Shown here: piece by piece, positions 5,899-13,133 of the stretch | How the letters are laid out: every line of letters starts with the position of its first letter | Numbering within the stretch: position 1 is the stretch's first letter | Source of the DNA: Ruminococcus sp. | GTDB taxonomy: Bacteria > Bacillota > Clostridia > Oscillospirales > Ruminococcaceae | DNA length: 13,133 bases | Direction: 5' to 3' | Assembly: GCA_023667165.1 (NCBI GenBank) | Contig: JAMPAO010000075.1 | Span: 1 to 13,133 of the forward strand | The notes under the pieces: generated by a model | What the model was told of the DNA's origin: nothing | The model's input: the letters and a program-made list of their open reading frames with translations, nothing else | Database searches by the model: none | Translations under genes and position numbers: made by a program

Positions 5899-8448
5899 AT
5901 GGAAAATTTTAATGAAGTTCGCAGGAAATATTCAGATATGCTTAAACGCCAGTCTGACGGTATAAATGAAATACTTAATACCGCCAAAGGCAGCGAGCTT
6001 ATCTCACTGTCCGTTCACGACGAGCTTAAGTCCATAAAAACATCGGCGGAACGTCTTAAGCGGAAGCTGGACAGCAACGAATTTGAAATAGCCATTGTCG
6101 GCTTGGAGAAAGCAGGCAAAAGTACCTTTGCCAATGCGCTGATGGGGAATGATATTCTTCCCACCAAAGACGAACGCTGTACATATACATCCACAAGCAT
6201 ATGTTACGGCGAAAAAGACGAGGCTGTCGTGGAATTTTTCGGAAAAGATGAATTTGACCGAGATTTTTCCGAAAAAATAAGCAGACTGGGCATTGATACC
6301 CAGCAGACCTTTGAAGAATGGACAGAGGAGAAATTTAACAAATGCCTGAGCGAGCATGGCGAATATTCACCCGAATATTCCAATCTCATCAGCGACATCA
6401 GGGATATTTTCAAATACAAGGACAGGATAGAATACTTTCTCGGAAATTCCAAGCGTACATTCAGTGAAAGCGAATTTGCCAACGAACTGAAAGGATATAT
6501 AGAAGACCCGGAAAAAGCCATTGCGGTAAAGCAGATAACGATCCTTTCAACAAAGTTTGAACGAATGAAAAATGCGGTAATATATGACGTTCCCGGATTT
6601 GACTCCCCTACCCAAATGCACAAAGATCAGACTATGGCAAAGATGAAGCAGGCGGACGCCATTATACTTGTAGCCGCTGCGGACAAACCCAGCTTCAATG
6701 ATTCCCTTGTGAAATTTTTCTCCAATGTTACAATTGATGACGACAATGTTAAAATATCCGACAAGACTTTTATCTTCGCCAACAGAGCAGACTGCGCAGC
6801 AACTCTTGAGGAAAACAAGGCGAAAATCAGAAGCGAGCTTGAGATTTACAGAATAATGAATCCCTCATATATAAACAAACGGCTTATTGCAGGTTCGGCA
6901 AAAGCAAGGATCGACAAGGAAAACGGCAACGAAAACAGTCCCGCCTTGACAGGAATAAAAGCCAAAGGCATTACCGACGGCATCGGAGAAATGCAGTCGG
7001 TATTGGAGGATTATAATAACACGGAAAGGCTGCGGGTGCTTTCGGAGAAGGTCAATAATCTGGCGCAGCGTATCCACGGTATAATGAATGAACTCAAAGA
7101 GCAGAACAATGCGGCGCTTTCGGCGAAAGATGAATTTGATGAGGCTTTGAATGAGCTGATATCGTCTGCTCCGCACAATGTAAAGGAAAGTCTGAACAGG
7201 TGCAACGGAAAAATAAAAGCTAAATTCAGCAGCGAGAAAACCATTACAGTCAAAGTATGTGAAAAGATCATATCCGGAATATCCGCAATAAACTACAGCA
7301 TTACAGATGATGAGATAGATCGTGAAAGATATTCCTCCGAATCGGGAATTGAAAACAAGCGAAGCCGGATAGACGAGGGTATCAGGCAGAAAAAATACAA
7401 TAAAATATACAAAGACTTTATTAAAAATGTGCTCGAATTAGCTGTTGAGGAACATGACGAATGCAATAAGCTTATAAAAAAAGCGTTTATGGACGGTCTG
7501 AAAATTTCAGAGGCTAACAGATACTTTGAAGAAATAAGCGAGAATGTGAGTAAGTTTATCGAGACGCACAAAACAGGCAGCGAACCCGAAGGTTATTACA
7601 GCAGCCTTATACGCAGATATTCAAGAGACCTATTTGAAATACTGATAGTTTGTCCCTATGGCAAAGAGGACAGATACGTCAAGTTTTGCGAGGAAAAAAT
7701 GAACTTCTACAGTCTTTCGCTTTTCGGCGAAGATTACGATCAGTCCGTTCTTCCCGGGCGGCAGCCTATGCACTCGCAGATACTGTTCCACACCGATCCC
7801 TCCGGAAAGGATGAGGATATTCTCAGCAGTGCTCTGATATATGTGGAAAAAATCATAGGCGAGGTAATACTCGTCAATAACAAGCTATACAGAATAATTG
7901 CCGATTTTGCAGAAAAATATAAAAAGGATACTCTCAACAGGCTGAACGAATTGTTGGGACACTACAAGCCCGTCAGCGCAGACAAGCAGTTTGAGCCTGC
8001 AATATACCCGCAGGAAACTCCGCTTAAAGAGCAGATATACAAAACACTGGAGAATGACATCAAATCCGAAGACATACATCCTGTCAGCAATGAGATCACA
8101 GAGGTCGAATACAGAAATTACTTTGAAAGCAATGAGTGCGGTAAAAATATCAAAGAAGAACTTGCTGAAGATCTGCGTGTTCTTCATGATATTCTCAACA
8201 ATCAGGTCATGAAAGCAATATCTATCGAAACGCCTTTTATTGATCTGGTCGATGATGACATCAGAGGCATTGTCAAGGGCGTTGACGGCGACGCCAACAG
8301 TGATTTTATCGGGTTTATCAGGGATAATGCAGAAAAACTCCTTGCCGATAAAGCCGAGCAGGCAATAAAAGACAGAGAAAAGCGTGAAAAGCAGCGGAAG
8401 ATACTGGAGGAAATATCGGAAATTCAAGAAACTATACCCACAAACTAA
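5899..8448 (+). CDS. Dynamin-like large GTPase, 849 aa
   Basis: A bacterial dynamin-family GTPase, expected to hydrolyse GTP and to oligomerise, often on membranes. GTPase motifs in order: G1 GLEKAGKS at residues 68-75, G2 threonines in CTYTSTS near 94-100, G3 DVPG at 230-233 (YDVPGFDSP), and a G4-like NRAD at 295-298 where N/TKxD is usual. The GTPase domain ends around residue 385. The remaining 460 residues are charged and helical, as in dynamin stalk and bundle regions, with a Lys/Arg/Glu-rich coiled end. No clear membrane helix or N-terminal signal was found, so any membrane contact would be through an amphipathic paddle. The ATG has AGAGG 8 nt upstream. It is the first gene of a five-gene operon and is followed after 16 nt by the kinase. 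A defence or stress role is inferred from context only. Confidence 0.88.
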   Translation: MENFNEVRRKYSDMLKRQSDGINEILNTAKGSELISLSVHDELKSIKTSAERLKRKLDSNEFEIAIVGLEKAGKSTFANALMGNDILPTKDERCTYTSTSICYGEKDEAVVEFFGKDEFDRDFSEKISRLGIDTQQTFEEWTEEKFNKCLSEHGEYSPEYSNLISDIRDIFKYKDRIEYFLGNSKRTFSESEFANELKGYIEDPEKAIAVKQITILSTKFERMKNAVIYDVPGFDSPTQMHKDQTMAKMKQADAIILVAAADKPSFNDSLVKFFSNVTIDDDNVKISDKTFIFANRADCAATLEENKAKIRSELEIYRIMNPSYINKRLIAGSAKARIDKENGNENSPALTGIKAKGITDGIGEMQSVLEDYNNTERLRVLSEKVNNLAQRIHGIMNELKEQNNAALSAKDEFDEALNELISSAPHNVKESLNRCNGKIKAKFSSEKTITVKVCEKIISGISAINYSITDDEIDRERYSSESGIENKRSRIDEGIRQKKYNKIYKDFIKNVLELAVEEHDECNKLIKKAFMDGLKISEANRYFEEISENVSKFIETHKTGSEPEGYYSSLIRRYSRDLFEILIVCPYGKEDRYVKFCEEKMNFYSLSLFGEDYDQSVLPGRQPMHSQILFHTDPSGKDEDILSSALIYVEKIIGEVILVNNKLYRIIADFAEKYKKDTLNRLNELLGHYKPVSADKQFEPAIYPQETPLKEQIYKTLENDIKSEDIHPVSNEITEVEYRNYFESNECGKNIKEELAEDLRVLHDILNNQVMKAISIETPFIDLVDDDIRGIVKGVDGDANSDFIGFIRDNAEKLLADKAEQAIKDREKREKQRKILEEISEIQETIPTN

Positions 8449-8464
8449 CAGGAGGTACTTATTT

Positions 8465-9784
8465 ATGGAAAGGCTTGAAAAAGGAAAGGTCATTGACTGT
8501 GTTGACGGCATGGGACAGATGGAGATTCTCGAATACCTTGCCGAGGGCGGTCAGGGCTGCGTTTACAAGGTGCTGTTCAACGGCGAGGAAAAAGCATTGA
8601 AATGGTACAAGCCCAACACGGTAAAAAACGAGGAGTGGTTTAAGAACAATCTTCTGAAAAATATCAGAGAGGGTGCTCCCACATCGTCTTTTCTGTGGCC
8701 GCTGGCTATGACGGAGAACTGCCGGGGAACGTTCGGATATGTTATGGATCTTCGTCCGAAAGGATATGAGGATTTTTCAAAATTTCTTCTTTGCAGGGAA
8801 TGCGATTTTACGTCGGTGAATGCTATGATAGATGCCGCTATCAATATAGTTGACGGGTTCAGAATACTGCATAAAAGAGGGTATTCCTATCAGGACCTCA
8901 ACGACGGCAACTTCTTCATTGATCCCACTACGGGAGATGTCCTTATATGCGACAATGACAATGTAGCCCCTGCGGGTGAAAATTCCGGCATTGCGGGAAA
9001 ATGCAGATACATGGCGCCTGCGGTTGTAGTAGGCAGAAGCGCACCCAATAAGCGAACAGATCAGTTTTCGCTGGCGGTAATTCTTTTTCTGCTGCTTATA
9101 AGAAATCATCCGCTGGAAGGAGAACGGGTATACAAAAACGCCGTTCTTACCGAACAGCGTCAGCTGCTTTTTTACGGGCAAGAGCCGGTCTTTATAGCCG
9201 ACGATGAGGACAGTTCCAACAGACCTGTTCACGGTATTCACAATAATTTCGAGAAAAGGTGGCCTGTAATGCCGGAGTATATCAGAAAGGCTTTCAAGAA
9301 AGCGTTCAGTAAAAATGTAATGCTCGAGGATAAGCAGGGAGTTACCGAACAGGAGTGGATAGAGCTTTTGCTGCGGTTTAAGGCTGAGGTGAACATATGC
9401 CCCGAATGCGGCAATGAAACAAGGTTTGACAGTGAACATAAGGAATGCGCTTGCTGCCATAAGAATATAGACAAATACTGTTTCGGTTATCTTAAAACTG
9501 CCGAATATGAAATACCCATGTTCAGCAAAAAAATCGTACCGCTGGCTTATGTTGCATGCACTTATGACAACGGCGAATGCAAAACACCATGCATAGGCAT
9601 AGCGCTTAACCAGACCAAAACCAAATGCAATATTCTGAACAAAGGCAGCCTGACCTGGAGCTGCGGCGGAGATAAAATATCTCCGGGCGGTTCTGTTCAT
9701 ACCGAGATCGGTTGGGAGAGCATGGAAATAAAAATAACCGGCAGCGACAAAGTGCAGGTAATACCAAATCAAAAACAGGAGTGA
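8465..9784 (+). CDS. Ser/Thr protein kinase with zinc ribbon (TerY-P type), 439 aa
   Basis: Eukaryotic-type protein kinase. The Gly-rich loop is AEGGQGCVY (residues 26-34) and the ATP-binding lysine is K46 (ALK). The catalytic loop reads YQDLNDGN (142-149), with D144 as catalytic base and N149 for metal. The DFG position is DND (163-165), and MAP at 183-185 replaces APE. After the kinase domain comes a zinc ribbon (C312, C315, C328, C330/C331). The last 90 residues are a beta-rich segment with LNKGSLTWSC and SPGGSVHTE. The catalytic aspartates and lysine are kept, so it is probably active. The start ATG at 8465 follows a perfect AGGAGG (8450-8455). An upstream in-frame ATG at 8384 lies inside the GTPase gene and is not favoured. 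With the vWA and PP2C genes that follow, it forms the TerY-P triad. Substrates are unknown; the vWA protein and the GTPase are the obvious candidates. Confidence 0.9.
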   Translation: MERLEKGKVIDCVDGMGQMEILEYLAEGGQGCVYKVLFNGEEKALKWYKPNTVKNEEWFKNNLLKNIREGAPTSSFLWPLAMTENCRGTFGYVMDLRPKGYEDFSKFLLCRECDFTSVNAMIDAAINIVDGFRILHKRGYSYQDLNDGNFFIDPTTGDVLICDNDNVAPAGENSGIAGKCRYMAPAVVVGRSAPNKRTDQFSLAVILFLLLIRNHPLEGERVYKNAVLTEQRQLLFYGQEPVFIADDEDSSNRPVHGIHNNFEKRWPVMPEYIRKAFKKAFSKNVMLEDKQGVTEQEWIELLLRFKAEVNICPECGNETRFDSEHKECACCHKNIDKYCFGYLKTAEYEIPMFSKKIVPLAYVACTYDNGECKTPCIGIALNQTKTKCNILNKGSLTWSCGGDKISPGGSVHTEIGWESMEIKITGSDKVQVIPNQKQE

Positions 9785-9791
9785 TTTTATT

Positions 9792-10589
9792 ATGAACAGC
9801 GGTTTTTTAGGTGAGACTGCGGCTATAGCCCGCAGAGTAATGACTATCTTTTTGCTTGTTGACGCTTCGGGCAGCATGCAGGGCGAAAAAATGGGGGCGG
9901 TTAATTCTGCCGTTGAGGAAATGATACCCGATCTGAGAAAGCTGTCCGAATCAAATGCGGACGCTGAAATTAAGCTGGCGGTGCTTAAATTTGCAGATGA
10001 CTGCGAGTGGGTCTCCCCAAAGCCGGTAAGTCTGGAAAACTTCGGCGACTGGGAGGAAATGACGGCAGGCGGACTGACTGCTTTGGGAGCCGCCTGCAAG
10101 GAACTTTCCTTAAAGTTGTCCCAAAAAACAGGTTATATGACAAAGGCAGACGCTCCCATAGGGTATTACGCCCCTGTCGTGATACTGCTTTCGGACGGCG
10201 GTCCTACGGACGATTTTAAAGACGGCATAGCCAAGCTCAAAGAAAACAAATGGTTCAAGGCTGCTTTAAAGATAGCTGTTGCTATCGGCAAAAAAGCGGA
10301 TATGAGTGTACTTGAAGAGTTTACGGACAATGTGGAGCTTGTCATTCCCGTAAGCAACAGCAGCACGCTGAAAAAAGTTATACGTTTTGCGGCGGTAACG
10401 TCGTCGCAGATAGCAAGCACGTCCTCATCTGTCGCCTCGGAAGAAGGAACTGTTCTTACTGCAAATGTTTCTGACGTGTCTTCCGCAAATGCGCAGCACC
10501 AGGTGGCAGAGGAACTTAGAATTTTTCGTGAGTCGGAAGAAAAAGCGGCAGATATTTCCGGCGATGATGTATATGATGAGGATTTTTAG
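9792..10589 (+). CDS. TerY-like von Willebrand factor A domain protein
   Basis: A 265-residue cytoplasmic vWA protein, a metal-dependent protein-binding module. The MIDAS motif is complete: DASGSM at 24-29 (D24, S26, S28), the threonine in GGLTALG (T96) and the aspartate in LLSDGGPTDD (D135). The vWA fold ends near residue 200. A Ser/Thr/Ala-rich stretch (203-232) and an acidic tail ending EDF follow, plausible sites for phosphorylation by the neighbouring kinase (inference). The ATG is 7 nt after the kinase stop, with AGGAG (9777-9781) inside the end of the kinase gene, so translation is likely coupled. The vWA sequence and its position between kinase and PP2C match TerY of TerY-P systems. 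No signal peptide was seen. Confidence 0.88.
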   Translation: MNSGFLGETAAIARRVMTIFLLVDASGSMQGEKMGAVNSAVEEMIPDLRKLSESNADAEIKLAVLKFADDCEWVSPKPVSLENFGDWEEMTAGGLTALGAACKELSLKLSQKTGYMTKADAPIGYYAPVVILLSDGGPTDDFKDGIAKLKENKWFKAALKIAVAIGKKADMSVLEEFTDNVELVIPVSNSSTLKKVIRFAAVTSSQIASTSSSVASEEGTVLTANVSDVSSANAQHQVAEELRIFRESEEKAADISGDDVYDEDF

Positions 10590-10629
10590 GAACAGTCCTT
10601 AAAAACTCGGAAATAAGAGGTGAAAGCAG

Positions 10630-11811
10630 TTGCATAGATATGAATGCTTTGCCGTAAAAGCACGGGGCTATAGCCATATAGAAAGCGGAACAGTATGCCA
10701 AGACAGCGCAAAGTGTATAAGCGGCGGGGGTATAGTCGTAATTGCCGTTGCCGATGGTCACGGAAGTCCCCAATATTTCAGGAGCGACAGAGGATCGGAG
10801 TTTGCCTCCGGCTGCGCTCTGGATAAACTTTGCGAATTTGCCCGAACCGTTCCCCCGGATTTTACGGATACAACCGAGGAGGTAAACGGCAGAGTTTCGC
10901 AGCTTGTCAAAAGCATTATTACCGGGTGGCAAAAATGCGTAAAAACCGATATGGAAAAAGCTCCCTTTGAGGCGGCGGAGCTTGAAAAAGTTCCCGAAAA
11001 ATATGCCCTTGAATATAAAAATGGCGTATCCCCCGAAAGGGCGTACGGCTCTACTCTGATAGCCGCCGCCGACTGCGGAGAATACCTTATCGGGTTGCAA
11101 ATAGGCGACGGAAAATGCGTTGCCGTTTATGAGGACGGCAGCGCAGACGAGCCTATCCCCTGGGACGAAAGATGTCACCTTAACCGCTGTACTTCCATAT
11201 GCGACCCAAAAGCAGCGGAGGAGTTCAGATATTACATATGGAAAGAAAAACTCCCTGCGGCTGTCATTATATGTTCAGACGGCATAGACGACAGCTACGG
11301 AACGCTTCTGCACTGTTTCTGTAAGTCTCTTTTACTGAAGCTCACAGAAGGAGATTTTGCGGAAAAAGCGGAGGAATTTCAAAATGAGCTGCCGGTAATA
11401 TCAAAAAACGGCAGCAAGGACGATGTTTCCGCTGCGGGAATGGTCGATGTGAGCAGGATAAAGAATATCCGCACTATCCTTGAAGCGGACATCAAAATAG
11501 CTCACACAGAAAAGGAAATTTCAGCAGCCGAAAGCAAAAAAGGGGATCTGGAATTTCTCTGCCTAAAAGCGGAACGGATATATGAAAAGCTCCGCATAGC
11601 GGGCGGGGACGAAGCGGAGATACTTGACAGGCAGAATAAACTTTTGAATCTTAAAAAGGAGCTTGAAGAAACGGCGTTGTTCGCCGAGGGACTTAAAAAA
11701 AAGCGAGACGAGCTGCTAAGTTACAGGGAAAACTGTGTAAACGGCAGTCACACTGTGCTGTGCTGTCCCGAATGCGGACATAAGATAAACGTCCGGATCG
11801 ATACAAATTAA
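10630..11811 (+). CDS. PP2C-type Ser/Thr phosphatase with coiled coil and Cys-rich tail
   Basis: A metal-dependent protein phosphatase that should reverse the action of the neighbouring kinase. PP2C motifs: QD at 24-25, ADGHG with D42 at 41-45, RSDRGSEFA near 51-59, the GST...GD segment (140-160), SDG at 216-218 and the metal-binding DD in SKDDVSAAG (262-270). The catalytic domain ends near 275. Residues about 283-365 are charged heptad-like sequence, probably a coiled coil. The C-terminus has a short cysteine-rich knuckle (C369, C378, C379, C382 in CCPECGHK), resembling the CPECG of the kinase zinc ribbon. The start is a TTG at 10630, supported by AGAGGTG about 9 nt upstream and by the need to keep FAVKARGYSHIESG, the usual N-terminus of this family. 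The vWA gene ends 40 nt upstream. It is the third member of the TerY-P triad. Confidence 0.88.
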   Translation: MHRYECFAVKARGYSHIESGTVCQDSAKCISGGGIVVIAVADGHGSPQYFRSDRGSEFASGCALDKLCEFARTVPPDFTDTTEEVNGRVSQLVKSIITGWQKCVKTDMEKAPFEAAELEKVPEKYALEYKNGVSPERAYGSTLIAAADCGEYLIGLQIGDGKCVAVYEDGSADEPIPWDERCHLNRCTSICDPKAAEEFRYYIWKEKLPAAVIICSDGIDDSYGTLLHCFCKSLLLKLTEGDFAEKAEEFQNELPVISKNGSKDDVSAAGMVDVSRIKNIRTILEADIKIAHTEKEISAAESKKGDLEFLCLKAERIYEKLRIAGGDEAEILDRQNKLLNLKKELEETALFAEGLKKKRDELLSYRENCVNGSHTVLCCPECGHKINVRIDTN

Positions 11812-11828
11812 AAGGAAGGTTTTAGAAA

Positions 11829-13133
11829 ATGAGCAAAAAAATTTCCGAATTTTCCGGTATTATCAAAACTATTGTGGACAATAACGGAAAGGATACGCTT
11901 AAAGACAGAAAAAGGACAGATAATTTCCTGAGCGACATGGCACCCGGAGATAAACTTGCCAAGGAAAAGAAGCTGCTTAACGACGCATATTCCTGCAACG
12001 CCGTAAGTCTTCTGCTTATTGATGACCCCTCTGAGGGCAGGCGGAAAAAGGCGGTTGCCTCCGCAAAGGCAAAGCTGCTGGATTCGTATGTAACCGAGGA
12101 GGGAGCGAATATTATTCTCAAAGACCTGTGCGATGCTTTGGGCTGGGACACGGAGAAGCTCCTTGTGCCGTCCCCTGCGGCAAAGTCCTCTGCCGCAAAG
12201 CAGCCTGTTCGCATAATCGATGCGCCGATGGCGGTCAATGAAGCCCCCCTGCGAACAGAGCTTGCCGAACAGCCACAGGTAACTGCCGATACAAAGCCTA
12301 AGAAGAAAAGATCCTGCTTGGGTACGCTTGTTAAAGCGGCTGTGGCTGCCGCAGTCATTTTAGGCTTATATAATTATGGGAAAAAGGACGAAAGCGAAAT
12401 TGTCACAGTCGATGAACCGTCTGTTTCCGAGGCAGCCGATACTTCCGTTCCCGAAACGACAACATCAGCCGAGGCGGTTCTTGCAGCTGTCACAACTGCA
12501 CTGACAGCGGAAACCGAGCCCGTAACGGAGGAAATTATTGAAGAAATTGAAGCGGAGATAACAGAACCGATATTTGTCAGCGAAACTACGGCGGCTTTGC
12601 TTGTTGAGGAAACCACCGTTCCCGAAACAACGACCGAGCCGGAAACTACCACTACAGCCGATCCTCGTGCGGGGAAATTTACTGTGGTGGATATTGCTAA
12701 AGTTGCGTACAGTACAAATAATATAAATTATGACAATATTATGACTTATGACAGCAATGACAATGCACTGTATTATGTTTTAAGACCTAATGAGCTGCAT
12801 AAATATAGTTTTACGGATATGTCTGATACTGTCGTGATAAACATAGAAGATATTTTAAGTAAAATTGAGATTGATTCATCAAAGGAAAATGTATTAACGA
12901 ATAAAAGTGAAGCAGACAAAGGAATTTCTGAAATATGCGCTGTAGAACTCCACCGGTATAATGGGAATTTATTTGTGTTTTTTTATACAGAAGTAGATTC
13001 TAAATATTACCGTTATGTATATGACATAAATGATGATAAATTTATAGGTGGCAGCAGTGATCTTATCACAACTTTGTATTTTATAAACGAAGATGAATTT
13101 TTCAAGCCCTCCTGCATAGAAGGTTATAGTGTT
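11829..13133 (+). CDS. Single-pass membrane protein with Thr/Glu/Pro linker and external domain (partial)
   Basis: The 435 codons from the ATG at 11829 remain open at the window edge. AAGGAAGG lies about 9 nt upstream, and the PP2C gene ends 17 nt before, so it belongs to the operon. Layout: a cytoplasmic helical domain at residues 20-110 (LKDRKRTDNFLSDMAP, then CDALGW), which resembles small helical-bundle domains seen with stress and chaperone proteins, though I cannot name the family. Then a basic KPKKKR at 156-161, one hydrophobic segment at about 163-182, a Thr/Glu/Pro/Val-rich linker to residue 280 with repeated ETTT and VPETT units, and a beta-rich C-terminal domain from 281. The positive-inside rule puts the N-terminus in the cytoplasm and the linker and last domain outside. 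No catalytic motif was seen. A sensor or surface anchor for the phosphorylation system is the likely role. From about 12690 base composition drops sharply to near 28% GC. Confidence 0.82.
   Translation, partial: MSKKISEFSGIIKTIVDNNGKDTLKDRKRTDNFLSDMAPGDKLAKEKKLLNDAYSCNAVSLLLIDDPSEGRRKKAVASAKAKLLDSYVTEEGANIILKDLCDALGWDTEKLLVPSPAAKSSAAKQPVRIIDAPMAVNEAPLRTELAEQPQVTADTKPKKKRSCLGTLVKAAVAAAVILGLYNYGKKDESEIVTVDEPSVSEAADTSVPETTTSAEAVLAAVTTALTAETEPVTEEIIEEIEAEITEPIFVSETTAALLVEETTVPETTTEPETTTTADPRAGKFTVVDIAKVAYSTNNINYDNIMTYDSNDNALYYVLRPNELHKYSFTDMSDTVVINIEDILSKIEIDSSKENVLTNKSEADKGISEICAVELHRYNGNLFVFFYTEVDSKYYRYVYDINDDKFIGGSSDLITTLYFINEDEFFKPSCIEGYSV

Noticed and set aside
8384..8464. Upstream ATG extending the kinase by 27 residues
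   Set aside because: It lies inside the GTPase coding sequence, while the ATG at 8465 has a perfect AGGAGG 9 nt upstream and begins the conserved region.
7885..8511. 208-codon minus-strand frame opposite the 3' end of the GTPase gene
   Set aside because: It is antisense to the intact GTPase frame, without start signals or recognisable domains.
8777..10099. Long 440-codon minus-strand frame opposite the kinase and vWA genes
   Set aside because: It is antisense to two genes with clear catalytic motifs. Its sequence is low-complexity (Phe/Ser/Ala-rich) with no domain, as expected for a shadow of coding DNA.
12374..12652. Minus-strand Val/Ser/Thr-rich frame opposite the membrane-protein linker
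   Set aside because: It is produced by the repetitive GAAACNACN codons of the Thr/Glu linker on the plus strand and is not a gene.
12460..12660. Repeat array in the Thr/Glu linker as a CRISPR or tandem DNA repeat
   Set aside because: The repetition is at amino-acid level (ETTT, VPETT) with irregular spacing and varied codons. There are no constant repeats or spacers.

Overview
The window most resembles the chromosome of a gut or rumen Clostridia member of the Ruminococcus/Oscillospiraceae type. Signs are strong AGGAGG-like ribosome binding sites, consensus sigma-70-type promoters, Lys/Glu-rich proteins at moderate GC, and a Thr/Glu/Pro (ETTTT-like) linker typical of secreted Ruminococcus proteins. 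The species assignment is inference. It reads as an accessory or defence-island segment.

Left part (1-2526, AT-rich, minus strand): a two-gene Hachiman anti-phage system. hamA encodes a DUF1837-type protein with a PD-(D/E)XK-like nuclease motif. hamB encodes a DEAD/DEAH-type helicase that runs off the left edge. The two genes overlap by 10 nt, and a consensus promoter lies about 380 nt upstream of hamA. Abutting that promoter on the other strand is a 5'-truncated DUF4143-family ATPase (2553-3683). It has Walker B but has lost the Walker A segment, so this looks like an old insertion or deletion junction. Two hairpins follow it; the second is a textbook terminator.

Middle (3866-5708): a small ribbon-helix-helix (RHH) regulator on the minus strand diverges from a plus-strand gene for a 449-residue acidic cytoplasmic protein that I do not recognise. 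Between them lie a palindrome (operator candidate) and a perfect-consensus promoter (TTGACA, 17 bp, TATAAT) driving the acidic-protein gene. A GC-rich hairpin ends this unit.

Right part (5899-13133, running off the edge): a tight five-gene operon with gaps of 16, 7, 40 and 17 nt. It encodes an 849-residue dynamin-like GTPase, a Ser/Thr kinase with a C-terminal zinc ribbon, a TerY-like von Willebrand A protein, a PP2C phosphatase with a coiled coil and cysteine-rich tail, and a single-pass membrane protein with a putative external domain. Kinase + vWA + PP2C is the TerY-P triad known from comparative genomics of tellurite-resistance-type stress systems. Its coupling here to a dynamin-family GTPase and a membrane sensor is the best candidate for a poorly described system. 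A plausible model is that the membrane protein senses a cell-surface event, the kinase/phosphatase pair sets a phosphorylation state on the vWA scaffold and/or the GTPase, and the GTPase acts on membranes. The model is inference from gene content. The external domain of the membrane protein drops from about 50% to about 28% GC, suggesting a swapped or fast-evolving sensor module.
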